A stretch of 64,000 bases of DNA from Miltoncostaea sp050250915 (GTDB taxonomy: Bacteria > Actinomycetota > Thermoleophilia > Miltoncostaeales > Miltoncostaeaceae), in assembly GCA_050250915.1 (NCBI GenBank), contig JBFWNT010000020.1:1-64000 (forward strand), read 5' to 3'. Below the pieces are notes generated by a model that ran no database searches, had not been told where the DNA came from, and saw only the letters and a program-made list of their open reading frames with translations. Numbering within the stretch: position 1 is the stretch's first letter; each line of letters opens with the position of its first letter. Position numbers and translations under genes: made by a program. Below are positions 21,701-30,428 of the stretch, in pieces.

Positions 21701-22294
21701 GTGCGTCTGATCCTCGTCCGCCACGGCTTGTCGGAGTGGAACGCCAGCGGCCTCGTCCAGGGGCAGGCCGACCCGCCGCTCAGCCCGCAGGGGCGCGAGG
21801 AGGCGCGCCGCCTGGCGCCGCTGGTGGCGGCGGAGTCGCCGCAGGCGGTGGTGTCGTCGGACCTCGCCCGGGCGCGGGAGACGGCGGAGCTGCTGGCGGC
21901 CGGGCCGGTGGAGACCGACCCGCGCTGGCGGGAGAGCGCGATGGGCGACTGGACGGGCCGGCCGGCGGCGGAGCTGCTCGCCGACCCGTCGGGGGCGTTC
22001 GCGCGGTGGCGGGAGGGGCGCGAGCGTCCCCCCGGCGGCGAGAGCTTCGAGGACATGCGCGAGCGCGCGGGCGCGGCGGTGCGCGACCTGACGGCGCGGG
22101 GGCTGCGGTGCGCGGTGGTGGTCACGCACGGCGGGCCGGTGCGGGCGGCGGCGGCGGAGCTGGCGGGGCTGGCGCCGTGGTCGCTGGTGCCGGTTCCGAA
22201 CGCGTGCATGACGGTGATCGACACGTCGTCCGGCCGCATCGGCGCGTTCGCGGTGCGGCCGCCGTCGATGGCCCGCGCCCAGGCGGACGCGTGA
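21701..22294 (+). CDS. Histidine phosphatase (phosphoglycerate-mutase-like)
   Basis: The catalytic motif LILVRHGLSEWNASG opens the protein and the second catalytic region is CAVVVTHGGPVRAAA, with acid E in RWRESAMGDWTGR. At 197 residues it matches the branch of broad-specificity phosphatases (CobC/PhoE-like) and not classical glycolytic mutase. It is cytoplasmic; substrate unknown. The AraC regulator gene begins 10 bp downstream, so they may be co-transcribed. Confidence 0.85.
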   Translation: MRLILVRHGLSEWNASGLVQGQADPPLSPQGREEARRLAPLVAAESPQAVVSSDLARARETAELLAAGPVETDPRWRESAMGDWTGRPAAELLADPSGAFARWREGRERPPGGESFEDMRERAGAAVRDLTARGLRCAVVVTHGGPVRAAAAELAGLAPWSLVPVPNACMTVIDTSSGRIGAFAVRPPSMARAQADA

Positions 22295-22304
22295 GACCGG
22301 CGGC

Positions 22305-22754
22305 GTGACCCCCGTCCCGCCCGTCCGCCACCTGCTCCGCGCGCGCGATCTGATCGATGCCCGCTACGCCGAGCCCCTCGACGTGGACGCCCTGGCGCGG
22401 GCGGCGCACGCCTCCCCCGCGCACTTCAGCCGCCAGTTCAAGCGGGCGTTCGGGGAGACGCCGCACCAGTACCTGCTCACGCGCCGCCTGGAGCGGGCGG
22501 CGGCGCTGCTGCGCGGCACCGACCATTCGGTCGCGCGGATCTGCGCGGAGGTGGGCCTGGCGAGCGTCGGGTCGTTCACCACGTCGTTCAGGCGGTCGTT
22601 CGGGGTGACCCCCACCGAGTACCGGGCGTCGTACCCGTCGGCGGCGCAGGCGGCCCCGGTGCCCGCGTGCAAGCTGATGGCGTGGACCCGGCCGTCGGGC
22701 CGGCCGCAGGGTCGAGCAGTTTCGGAGAAGACGGGGGGCGCGGCGCGGGGCTAG
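22305..22754 (+). CDS. AraC-family transcriptional regulator (DNA-binding domain only)
   Basis: The protein is essentially just the double helix-turn-helix of AraC: VDALARAAHASPAHFSRQFKRAFGETPHQYL and then VARICAEVGLASVGSFTTSFRRSFGVTPTEYR. There is no effector-binding N-terminal domain, so it is either constitutive or senses through another protein. GTG start at 22305. The tail after residue 115 is low complexity. A VOC-family gene starts 40 bp later, a pairing seen repeatedly in actinobacteria, suggesting it controls that gene. Confidence 0.88.
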   Translation: MTPVPPVRHLLRARDLIDARYAEPLDVDALARAAHASPAHFSRQFKRAFGETPHQYLLTRRLERAAALLRGTDHSVARICAEVGLASVGSFTTSFRRSFGVTPTEYRASYPSAAQAAPVPACKLMAWTRPSGRPQGRAVSEKTGGAARG

Positions 22755-22794
22755 CGTCGGGGGCGTCGGAATCAACGCCCCGGAGGAACCCCGA

Positions 22795-23214
22795 ATGTCG
22801 CTCCGCATCACCAACATCGGCCTGTGGGTGCACGACCAGGACGAGGCCCTCGCCTGGTACACCGGCAAGCTCGGCTTCGAGCTGCGCGAGGACGTCACCC
22901 TCCCCGAGTTCGGCGGCTACCGCTGGCTCACGGTCGGGCCCCCCGGGCAGCCGGAGATCAACGTGATCCTGAACGTGCCGGGCCCGCCGCTCTTCGACGA
23001 CGAGACCACCGCGCAGGTGATGTCCCTGATGTCGAAGGGCGCGATGGGCGGCGTGATGCTCGGCACCGACGACTGCCGCGCGACGTTCGAGGAGCTCTCG
23101 GGCCGCGGGGTCGAGTTCTCCCTGCCGCCGACGGAGCAGCCCTACGGGATCGACGCCCAGCTGCGCGACCCGTCGGGCAACGAGATGCGGCTGGTCCAGC
23201 GCACCGATGTGTAG
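22795..23214 (+). CDS. VOC (glyoxalase/bleomycin-resistance) family protein
   Basis: One VOC module pair in 139 residues: ITNIGLWVHDQDEALAWYTGKLGFELRED at the start and YGIDAQLRDPSGNEMRLVQ at the end, with the metal-ligand-like Glu in the last strand. VOC enzymes include lyases, dioxygenases and drug-binding proteins; the substrate is unknown. The ATG has a GGAGG Shine-Dalgarno 8 nt upstream. A TAGCGT -10 element at 22752-22757 overlaps the AraC stop codon, so it can also be transcribed on its own. Confidence 0.88.
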   Translation: MSLRITNIGLWVHDQDEALAWYTGKLGFELREDVTLPEFGGYRWLTVGPPGQPEINVILNVPGPPLFDDETTAQVMSLMSKGAMGGVMLGTDDCRATFEELSGRGVEFSLPPTEQPYGIDAQLRDPSGNEMRLVQRTDV

Positions 23215-23251
23215 GCCCCCGCGCATCCCCGGCGGCGCGGGCGTTCCGGTC

Positions 23252-23306
23252 GGGGGGGGCACGGGGACCGGGGCCGGAACGGGGGGCGGGGGCGGGGGCG
23301 GGGGCG
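23252..23306 (+). repeat. G-rich tract, potential G-quadruplex
   Basis: Within 55 bases there are at least seven runs of four or more G, ending in three GGGGGC units. It lies about 40 bp after the VOC stop on the coding strand. Such sequence can fold into quadruplexes in RNA or single-stranded DNA and could act as a 3' end structure. No function is shown by the sequence itself. Confidence 0.6.
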
Positions 23307-23417
23307 GCTGAGGGTGCCCCCGGCGGCCCCGGGCCCCGCGAGGCGGTCGCGGCACGACCCGGCGCCGGGACACCCCCGAGCGGCGCCCGGATCGTGCCGT
23401 CCGCTCGTGGTCGTTCA

Positions 23418-24097
23418 TGGGGCGGCCCGGACCTGCCCGCCGTCACCAGGGAGCGACGGGGTCTCACCCTTCAATGACGGGGTTCAGAGGGGGCGTTCAC
23501 TTGGCCGCGACCCCGGCGTTCACTTGGCGACGGACGTTCTCGGGGCGGTCCGGCCGACCCCCATCGCCACGGAGCGCCCGCGTCCCACCCTCCACGACGG
23601 GGTTCAGGGGCGAGCGTTCACTCGGCCTCGACCCCCGGGTTCACTTGAACGACGGACGGTTGGGGCGGGCCGGGCCGGCTCGCCATCACCACGGAGCAGC
23701 CGCGTCTCACCCCTTCGGCGGGGGTCGGAGGGAGCGTTCACTTGGCCGCGACCCCGGCGTTGACGACGACGGGGTTGGGGCGGTCCGGGCCGGCCCGCCA
23801 TCGGCACGGGGCGCCCGCGTCTCGCCCCCTCAATGAAGGGGTTCGGAGGGAGCGTTCACTTGGCCGCGACTCCGGCGTTCACGTGAACGACGGGGTTGGG
23901 GCGGTCCGGGCCGACCCGCCATCACCACGAAGCGCCCGTGTCTCACCCTCCAACGGCGGGGTTCAGAGGGAGCGTTCACTTGGCTTCGACCCCCGCGTTC
24001 ACTTGAACGCCGGAGGGTTGGACGGTCCGGGGCGGCCCGCCATCACCGCGGAGCGCCCGCGTCTCAGCCCTTCCCCTGGAGGGGTTCGGAGGGGTCA
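23418..24097. repeat. Tandem array of about 120-bp palindrome-bearing units (five full and partial copies)
   Basis: The anchor GCGTTCACTTGGC (one copy has CTCGGC) recurs at 23493, 23614, 23734, 23852 and 23972, giving spacings of 121, 120, 118 and 120 bp. Partial copies flank the array. Each unit has two inverted-repeat positions. The first is a GTTCA/TGAAC palindrome, perfect as CGTTCACGTGAACG at 23876-23889. The second is a C-run/G-run hairpin just before each anchor, for example CCCCTCAATGAAGGGG at 23826-23841. Copies differ in sequence yet mostly keep pairing potential at the second site. Long frames exist on both strands because 120 is a multiple of three, but the 118- and 121-bp units break the frame, so I read it as non-coding. 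The gene-free stretch runs from 23215 to 24267; the last 170 bp hold nothing I recognise. Confidence 0.85.
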
Positions 24098-24267
24098 GGC
24101 GGTCGGGCGGCGGTCCCGGCCAGACGGGCATGCGCGCCTTCGCACGATGGACGACCGGGTCACGGAGATCCTCCGCGAGCCGCGCGTTGCGGACGAACTC
24201 CGCCGCGCCCCCAGCCGACGTCATCTGAACGACGGGACCCGGCGAGGGCCCCGGACCGAGCCGGTCG

Positions 24268-25560
24268 TCAGGCGGCGGCGAGCTCCGGGCTCAGGCGGGT
24301 GACGGCGCCGCGGATGACATCGGCCTTCGGGCCGATGGCGGCGGCGGACATCGCGTCCGGGCTCCAGTGCTCCCGCGCCAGGGCCTGGACGTCGGCGGCG
24401 GTGACGGCCTCGATGCGCTCCACCAACTCGTCCACCGTCAGCAGCTCCGTCCCGGTCAGGACGGCGCGCCCGATGCGGTTCATGCGGGTGCCGGAGCTCT
24501 CCATGCCGAGGACGAGCCGGCCCTTCAGGTGGTCCTTGGCCCGGCGGAGCTCCTCCGGCGAGAGGGGCTCGTCGCCGATGCGGCGCAGCTCCGTCCCGAT
24601 GACCTCGCACGCGGTGGCCAGGTTGTCCTCACGGGTGCCGAGGTACACGCCCACCTGGCCGGCGTCGGCGTAGCCCACGACGTAGGAGCCGACGGAGTAG
24701 GCCAGGCCGCGCTTCTCGCGCACCTCCTGGAACAGGCGGCTGCTCATCGAGCCCCCCAGGACGGTGTCGAGCACCGACTGGGCGTGACGCCGCGGGTCGT
24801 TGCGCGACAGGCCGGGGCCGCCGAGGCACAGGTGGTACTGCTCGGTGGTCTTCTCCTTCAACACCAGCGTCGGACGGCCGGCCTGGGCGGCCTCGTAGGC
24901 CCCCTCCCCCGACGCGCTCGACAGGCCGCCGAGCAGCCGCTCCGACAGCTCCAGCACGTGCTCGTGCGCCACGTTGCCCGCCGCCGCCACCACCATGTTC
25001 GGCGCGGTGTAGTGGTCGCGGTGGTAGGCGCGGACCCCCGCCTCCGGCACCGAGCCGATGACCTCGGCGGTCCCGATCACGGGACGCCCGAGCGCCTGGT
25101 CGGGGAACACCGCCAGGCTCGCCAGATCGTGGATCTGGTCCTGGGGGTCGTCCTCGTACATCGCGATCTCCTCCAGGACCACCTCGCGCTCCTGGTCGAG
25201 ATCCAGGAACGTGGGGCGCTGGAGCATGTCGGTGAGCAGCGGCATCGCCTGGTCGAGCAACTCGTCCAGGACCCGGCAGTAGAGGACGGTGTAGTCCTTG
25301 CCGGTCGCCGCGTTCACCTCCCCGCCGAGCGCGTCGAAGGCCTGGGCGATCTCCTCCGGCGACAGGGTCGGCGTGCCCTTGAACAGCATGTGCTCCAGGA
25401 AGTGGGAGATCCCCGCCTCCTGGGGCCGCTCGAAGCGCGAGCCCACGCCGATCCACACGCCGACCGCCACGGAGCGCACCCCCGGGATGGTCTCCGAGAC
25501 GACCCGGAGACCCCCCGAGGTGGCGCCGACGACCGGCGCGGGAGCGGGCGCGGTGCTCAT
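24268..25560 (-). CDS. M16-family zinc peptidase (processing-protease-like)
   Basis: This 430-residue inverzincin has the inverted zinc motif H-x-x-E-H in GISHFLEHMLFKGTPT and the third ligand Glu in VVLEEIAMYEDDPQDQIHDL. The C-terminal half shows the partner signature REKRGLAYSVGSY. One-domain-pair M16B proteins cleave small peptides and usually dimerise. It begins 8 bp after pnp, the widely conserved pnp-M16 order, but no direct role in RNA decay is known. The ATG at 25560 gives MSTAPAPAPVVG, a short flexible leader. Confidence 0.93.
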   Translation of the reverse strand: MSTAPAPAPVVGATSGGLRVVSETIPGVRSVAVGVWIGVGSRFERPQEAGISHFLEHMLFKGTPTLSPEEIAQAFDALGGEVNAATGKDYTVLYCRVLDELLDQAMPLLTDMLQRPTFLDLDQEREVVLEEIAMYEDDPQDQIHDLASLAVFPDQALGRPVIGTAEVIGSVPEAGVRAYHRDHYTAPNMVVAAAGNVAHEHVLELSERLLGGLSSASGEGAYEAAQAGRPTLVLKEKTTEQYHLCLGGPGLSRNDPRRHAQSVLDTVLGGSMSSRLFQEVREKRGLAYSVGSYVVGYADAGQVGVYLGTREDNLATACEVIGTELRRIGDEPLSPEELRRAKDHLKGRLVLGMESSGTRMNRIGRAVLTGTELLTVDELVERIEAVTAADVQALAREHWSPDAMSAAAIGPKADVIRGAVTRLSPELAAA

Positions 25561-25568
25561 CGCGGTGA

Positions 25569-27761
25569 CTACTCCGGGACCGTCAGCCGGCGACGGCGGC
25601 GGCGCGGCTTGCCCTCGCCGTCCCCCCCGGACTCGCCCTCGGCCCCGTTCTCGCCGCCCCCGCCGCCGTCGACGTCCTCCATGCCGACGATGCGCAGGCC
25701 GATCCGGCCGCGGGCCTTGTCCACCTCGACCACCGTCACGTCGACCACGTCGCCGCGGTTCACGACGTCCTCCACCTTCTCCACCCGGCCGCGGCCGAGG
25801 TTGGAGATGTGCAGCAGGCCGTCGACGCCCTTCGTGAGCTCCACGAACGCGCCGAACGTGGTGGTCTTGACGACCTTGGCGCCCAGGTAGGTGTCGCCCA
25901 CCTCGACGTCCTTGGTCATCGCCCGGATCTGCTCGATCGCGGCGTCGGCCTTCTGGCCGTCCACGCCGTACACCTTCACGGTGCCGTCGTCCTCGATCGA
26001 GATCTCGACCTCGTAGTCGGCCTCGAGGCCGCGGATGGTCTCGCCGCCCTTGCCGATGACGGTGCCGATCCGGTCCGGGTCGATCTTGATCGCGGTGATC
26101 CGCGGCGCCCACGCCGACAGCTCGGTGCGCGGCGCGTCGATCGTCCCGGCCATGATCCCGAGGATGTGCTCCCGGCCCTTCTTCGCCTGCGCGAGCGCGT
26201 CGCGGAGGATGTCGAAGCTGACGCCGGTGATCTTGATGTCCATCTGGAGGGCGTTGATGCCCTTCTCGGTGCCGGCGACCTTGAAGTCCATGTCGCCGAG
26301 GTGGTCCTCGTCGCCCTGGATGTCGCTCAGGACGATGTAGTCGTCGCCCTCCTTGATGAGGCCCATCGCGATGCCCGCCACCGGGCGCGCGATCGGCACG
26401 CCGGCGTCGAGGAGCGCGAGGGTGGAGCCGCACACCGACGCCATCGAGGACGACCCGTTGCTCTCGAGCGTCTCGGAGACGATCCGCAGCGTGTAGGGGA
26501 ACTCGTCCTCGGCCGGGATCATCGGCAGCAGCGCGCGCTCGGCGAGGGCGCCGTGGCCGATGTCGCGGCGCTTGGGGCCGCGCATGAAGCCGATCTCGCC
26601 GACGCTGAACGGCGGGAAGTTGTAGTGGTGGATGTAGCGCTTGCTGGTCTCGATGCCGAGGCCGTCGATGCGCTGCGCCTCCTTGGTGGTGCCGAGCGCG
26701 AGGCTCGACAGCACCTGCGTCTCACCACGGGTGAACAGGCCGGAGCCGTGCACGCGCGGCAGCACCGTCACCTCGCAGGTGATCGGCCGGATCTCGTCCG
26801 CCTTGCGGCCGTCGGGGCGCTGCTTGTCGACGGCGATGCGGCGGCGGATCAGCGTCTTCTGGAGCGAGTCGAACGCGCGACCGAAGTCGGCGACGGCCTC
26901 CGGGTCGCCGTCCTCGCCCGCGATGTCCTCCTGGGCGGCCTGGCGCACGGCCGCGACCTTGTCGCGGCGGGCCAGCTTGGCCTGCTCGCTGGTGGCCTCG
27001 GCCAGGTCCTTGCCGAACTTCTTCTCGATCTTCGCGAGGAGCTTCTCGTCGACGGTGACCGGCGCGACGTCCCACTTCTCCTTGCCGGCGGCCTTCTGCA
27101 GCTCCAGCTGCGCGTCGCAGAGGGTCTTGATCTCCTCGTGGGCGATCTGGAGGGCCTCGAGGATCGTGTCCTCATCGACCTCCGTCGCGCCCGCCTCGAC
27201 CATCGAGATCGCGTCGGCGGAGCCGGCCACGATCAGGTCGAGCTCCGACTCCTCCGTCTCCTGGAGGGTCGGGTTGATGATGAACTCGTCGCCGATCAGG
27301 CCGATGCGGACCGCCCCGATGGGGCCGGCGAACGGCAGCTCGGACAGCATCAGCGCCGCGGAGGCGCCGTTGATGCAGAGGATGTCGAACGGGTTCACCT
27401 GGTCGACGGACATCACCGTCGCCACGACCTGGGTCTCGTTGCGGTAGCCCTTCGGCCACAGCGGCCGGATCGGCCGGTCGGTCATGCGCGCGGTCAGCGT
27501 GGCCCGGTCGGACGGGCGCGACTCGCGCTTGATGAAGCCGCCTGGGATCTTGCCCGCGGCGTACATCCGCTCCTCCACATCGACGGTCAGGGGGAAGAAG
27601 TCCGCCCCCGGCCGCGGGGACTGCGCCCCGACCGCCGTCACCAGCACCACGGTGTCGCCTGAGCGCACCAGGACCGAGCCGTTGGCCTGCTTGGCCAGCT
27701 TGCCCGTCTCGAAGCTGATCGGCGAGTCGCCGATCGACGCGGTCACCTGCTCTACTGCCAT
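25569..27761 (-). CDS. pnp: Polyribonucleotide nucleotidyltransferase
   Basis: PNPase degrades RNA 3' to 5' using phosphate. Two RNase PH domains are present (GSVLVRSGDTVVLVTAVG with FFPLTVDVEERMYAAGKIPG, and GSGLFTRGETQVLSSLALG). A KH domain (RIGTVIGKGGETIRGLEADY) and an S1 domain (GAFVELTKGVDGLLHISNLG) follow, with a Gly/Arg tail. Length 730 is standard. rpsO lies 99 bp upstream, the universal rpsO-pnp pairing. That gap contains GC hairpins (GGCGCC arms); structured leaders are known before actinobacterial pnp, but I cannot confirm one here. Confidence 0.97.
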   Translation of the reverse strand: MAVEQVTASIGDSPISFETGKLAKQANGSVLVRSGDTVVLVTAVGAQSPRPGADFFPLTVDVEERMYAAGKIPGGFIKRESRPSDRATLTARMTDRPIRPLWPKGYRNETQVVATVMSVDQVNPFDILCINGASAALMLSELPFAGPIGAVRIGLIGDEFIINPTLQETEESELDLIVAGSADAISMVEAGATEVDEDTILEALQIAHEEIKTLCDAQLELQKAAGKEKWDVAPVTVDEKLLAKIEKKFGKDLAEATSEQAKLARRDKVAAVRQAAQEDIAGEDGDPEAVADFGRAFDSLQKTLIRRRIAVDKQRPDGRKADEIRPITCEVTVLPRVHGSGLFTRGETQVLSSLALGTTKEAQRIDGLGIETSKRYIHHYNFPPFSVGEIGFMRGPKRRDIGHGALAERALLPMIPAEDEFPYTLRIVSETLESNGSSSMASVCGSTLALLDAGVPIARPVAGIAMGLIKEGDDYIVLSDIQGDEDHLGDMDFKVAGTEKGINALQMDIKITGVSFDILRDALAQAKKGREHILGIMAGTIDAPRTELSAWAPRITAIKIDPDRIGTVIGKGGETIRGLEADYEVEISIEDDGTVKVYGVDGQKADAAIEQIRAMTKDVEVGDTYLGAKVVKTTTFGAFVELTKGVDGLLHISNLGRGRVEKVEDVVNRGDVVDVTVVEVDKARGRIGLRIVGMEDVDGGGGGENGAEGESGGDGEGKPRRRRRRLTVPE

Positions 27762-27860
27762 GTCACGTCCCTTGTCTGCCCCGCGCCGCCAATCGGCCGG
27801 GGCGCCTCGTCGACGGCGCCCTGTGCGCCGCCGCCGTCCGATTCGTCCGGTCGGCCGCGC

Positions 27861-28127
27861 CTACCTGCGCAGGCCGAGCTTCTTCGTCAGCTCTCGGTAC
27901 CCGTCCAGATCCGTCTTCTGAAGGTAGTTCAGAAGCCGCCGGCGGCGCCCGACCATCTGGAGCAGGCCGCGCCGCGAGTGGTGGTCCTTCTTGTGCGTCT
28001 TCAGGTGCTCGGTGAGCTGGTTGATCCGTTCCGTCAGGATCGCGACCTGCACCTGGGGAGAGCCCGTGTCGCTCTCGTGACGGCGGTGGTCACCGATGAC
28101 CCCCGCCTTGGCGTCCTTGGTCAGCAT
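27861..28127 (-). CDS. rpsO: 30S ribosomal protein S15
   Basis: Canonical 88-residue S15 with HRRHESDTGSPQVQVAILTERINQL, KTHKKDHHSRRGLLQMVGRRR and YRELTKKLGLRR at the end. It binds the central domain of 16S rRNA. The ATG at 28127 has GAGG/GGAG sequence 8-10 nt upstream. The 175-bp gap to the divergent HAD gene should hold both promoters. Confidence 0.98.
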   Translation of the reverse strand: MLTKDAKAGVIGDHRRHESDTGSPQVQVAILTERINQLTEHLKTHKKDHHSRRGLLQMVGRRRRLLNYLQKTDLDGYRELTKKLGLRR

Positions 28128-28302
28128 TCGCTGTTCTCCTCGATCTCAGCCACGGGGCAGCCGGAGCCGCACCGGGTCGTCATGTGCCGGGGGGACGCCG
28201 TGCACCAGCGCCCCGCACCCCGGGATCGGACGACCCTAGCAGACCCCTTCGTCCGCCCGGGCCGTCGCCGAGCCGGCGGCGCGGGCGTGGCAGACTCGGC
28301 CG

Positions 28303-29043
28303 GTGGCGACGTGGGCGCTCGACCTGGACGGGGTGCTGTGGCGGGGCGATCAGCCGGTCCGCGGGGCGGCCGGCGCGGTCGCGCGCCTGCGTGGCCGCGG
28401 CACGCGGGTGGTCTTCCTGACCAACAACGCGGGGTCGACCGTCGCGGAGCACCTCGCGAAGCTCGACCGCATGGGGGTCGACGCCGGCCCGGACGACCTG
28501 CTGACGTCCGCGCAGGCCGCGGCGACCCTCCTGACGCCCGGCTCCACGGCGCTGCCCTGCGCGGGCGAGGGCGTGCGGGAGGCGCTCGCCGCCGCCGGCG
28601 TCCGGACGGTGGAGCAGGCGCCGGCCGACGCGGTCGTCGTCGGCTGGCACCGAACGTTCGACTACGACGGGCTCGCCCGCGCCGCCGACGCCGTGCGGGG
28701 GGGCGCCCGCCTGATCGGCACGAACGAGGACGCCACCTACCCCACGCCGGAGGGCCTGCTGCCCGGGGCGGGCGCCATCCTCGCCGCGGTGGCCACGGCG
28801 TCGGGCGCGGCGCCGGAGGTCGCCGGCAAGCCGCACCCCCCGATGATCGCGCTCGTCGCCGCGCGGGTGGGCCGGGTCGACACGATGGTCGGCGACCGGC
28901 CCTCGACGGACGGGGCGCTGGCCCGGGCCGTCGGTGCCCGCTTCGCGCTGGTCCTGTCGGGCGTCACCCACGCCGACGAGGTCCCCGCCACCGACCCGGC
29001 GCCCGATGTCGTGGCGCCCGACCTGGCGGCGCTGGTCCCCTAG
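28303..29043 (+). CDS. HAD-superfamily IIA phosphatase (NagD-like)
   Basis: Motif I is WALDLDGVLWRG, motif II FLTNNAGSTVAEH, motif III the lysine in GKPHPPMIALV and motif IV MVGDRPSTDGALARAVGARF, the full HAD IIA set. The family dephosphorylates sugar or nucleotide phosphates; the substrate is unknown. The GTG at 28303 gives MATWALDLDG. A CAGACT element lies 6 nt upstream, a weak fit to a leaderless -10. The gene overlaps the convergent hypothetical gene by 4 bp. Confidence 0.88.
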   Translation: MATWALDLDGVLWRGDQPVRGAAGAVARLRGRGTRVVFLTNNAGSTVAEHLAKLDRMGVDAGPDDLLTSAQAAATLLTPGSTALPCAGEGVREALAAAGVRTVEQAPADAVVVGWHRTFDYDGLARAADAVRGGARLIGTNEDATYPTPEGLLPGAGAILAAVATASGAAPEVAGKPHPPMIALVAARVGRVDTMVGDRPSTDGALARAVGARFALVLSGVTHADEVPATDPAPDVVAPDLAALVP

Positions 29044-29447
29044 CCGCTCCGGGCGCGGATCTGCTCGAGCGCCAAGTTGGGGTGGACCGTCTCGAGGCGC
29101 AGCTCGACGCGCCCGGAGGTGCGCTCGTCGAACTGGCTCGGGTCGAACGCGATCATGAGCCGGTCGTCCTCGACCGCCATCTCCATCGTGTCGAGCCGGG
29201 GGTCGTCCCACGGGACGTCCAGGAACGGGCGGCCGCGGATCGCGACCACCAGCCGGCGGTCCGAGATCGCCAGCGCGGCGCGGATCCACTGGCGCCGCCA
29301 CTTGGACCGGCGGTGCGGCGCGCGGTAGTCACGGTACGTGATCGACCCGGGGAGCCCCTCCTCCTCCTGGTCGAGGCCCTCGGCGACCAGGTCCGCCCGG
29401 AGGTCGTCCGGGAGAGTCCCGCTGCCGAGGAACAGGCGGCCGAGCAC
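29040..29447 (-). CDS. Hypothetical protein downstream of ribF
   Basis: I do not recognise this 135-residue protein. A basic patch (YRAPHRRSKWRRQW) precedes predicted beta strands (AALAISDRRLVVAIRGRPFLDVPW) and a segment MEMAVEDDRLMIAFDPSQF, somewhat reminiscent of a PH-like beta sandwich. There is no signal peptide or membrane helix. It follows ribF by 6 bp and so belongs to the long rimP-to-ribF operon. It overlaps the convergent HAD gene by 4 bp. No function is proposed. Confidence 0.75.
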   Translation of the reverse strand: MLGRLFLGSGTLPDDLRADLVAEGLDQEEEGLPGSITYRDYRAPHRRSKWRRQWIRAALAISDRRLVVAIRGRPFLDVPWDDPRLDTMEMAVEDDRLMIAFDPSQFDERTSGRVELRLETVHPNLALEQIRARSG

Positions 29448-29453
29448 GGGGTG

Positions 29454-30428
29454 CTAGGGGGCCAGGTCCGGCTCGGCGGCCAGGGGGCGCGCGCCGATCT
29501 CGCGGGCGCGGGCGATGTCGCGGTGCACCTGCTCCATCAGGGCGTCGACCGACTCGAAGCGCTTCTCGTCGCGCAGGCGCTCGATGAACTCGATCCGCAT
29601 CGTCTGACCGTAGAGGTCGCTGCCGTCGTGGTCGAGCAGGAACGCCTCCAGTCGCATCGTCGAGTTGAGCGACTGGGCGGTGAACGTCGGTGCCACGCCG
29701 ATGTTGACGGCGGCGGTGCTGCGCCCCTGCGCCAGGACCGCGCGGCACGCGTACACGCCCCGGCTGGGCAGGGCGCTGTCGGCGGGGATCTCGAGGTTCG
29801 CGGTGGGGATGCCGAGCCCGCGGCCGCGGCCGTCGCCGTGCACCACGGTCCCCTCGACCGAGTGCAGCCGCCCGAGCAGCGGGATCACGGCCTCCACCTG
29901 CCCCGTCGCGACGAGGCGGCGGATGCGGGTGGAGGAGATCGGCTTGCCGTCGGCGCTCGAGATCAGCACCGGCGCCTCCACGTGGAAGCCGCGCCGGCGG
30001 CCGTACTGCATCAGCATCTCGGCGGTCCCCGCGCCGCCGTGACCGAAGCGGAAGTTCTCGCCGATCACCACCGCCTCGGCCCCGACGGGCGGCGACACCA
30101 GCATCTCGGCGAAGCGCTCCGCCCGGATGCGGGAGAACGCCCTCGTGAAAGGCACCACCAGCAGCTCGTCGACCCCGATGCGCTCGATCAGCTGCGTCTT
30201 CAGCCCGATGTGCGTCAGCACCGCCGGCCGCAGCTCCGGCCGCAGCACCGCGATGGGCTGGGGCTCGAACGTCAGGGCCATCGCGTTGAGGCGCCGCTCG
30301 CGGGCGATCTCGATGGCGCGGCCGATGATGGCCTGGTGGCCGACGTGCACGCCGTCGAACGTCCCGATCGCCACCACGCGCCGGGGCCCGCCCAGCGGCA
30401 GGTCGCCGAACGAGCCGAACCGCCTCAC
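29454..30428 (-). CDS. ribF: Bifunctional riboflavin kinase / FAD synthetase
   Basis: RibF turns riboflavin into FMN and then FAD. The N-terminal nucleotidyltransferase has VVAIGTFDGVHVGHQAIIGRA and ISSTRIRRLVATGQVEAV. The C-terminal kinase has GTVVHGDGRGRGLGIPTANLEI and GVYACRAVL. Length 324 is normal. Its start overlaps truB by 4 bp, as is common in the infB-rbfA-truB-ribF series. Confidence 0.96.
   Translation of the reverse strand: MRRFGSFGDLPLGGPRRVVAIGTFDGVHVGHQAIIGRAIEIARERRLNAMALTFEPQPIAVLRPELRPAVLTHIGLKTQLIERIGVDELLVVPFTRAFSRIRAERFAEMLVSPPVGAEAVVIGENFRFGHGGAGTAEMLMQYGRRRGFHVEAPVLISSADGKPISSTRIRRLVATGQVEAVIPLLGRLHSVEGTVVHGDGRGRGLGIPTANLEIPADSALPSRGVYACRAVLAQGRSTAAVNIGVAPTFTAQSLNSTMRLEAFLLDHDGSDLYGQTMRIEFIERLRDEKRFESVDALMEQVHRDIARAREIGARPLAAEPDLAP

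Noticed and set aside
23876..23889. CGTTCACGTGAACG as a LexA box
   Set aside because: It is a perfect palindrome, but the half sites are GTTC...GAAC, the reverse order of the SOS consensus, and no promoter follows.
23418..24097. CRISPR array
   Set aside because: Units are about 120 bp and similar along their whole length; there are no short identical repeats separated by unique spacers and no cas genes.
23742..24302. Open frame with repeated peptide (RERSLGRDPGV type) in the repeat array
   Set aside because: The repeat-unit lengths of 118 and 121 bp shift the frame between copies, no start has a Shine-Dalgarno, and pairing rather than codons appears conserved.
27762..27860. Actino-pnp leader RNA
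   Set aside because: The location fits and GC hairpins exist, but I could not match a specific consensus; a covariance search would decide.
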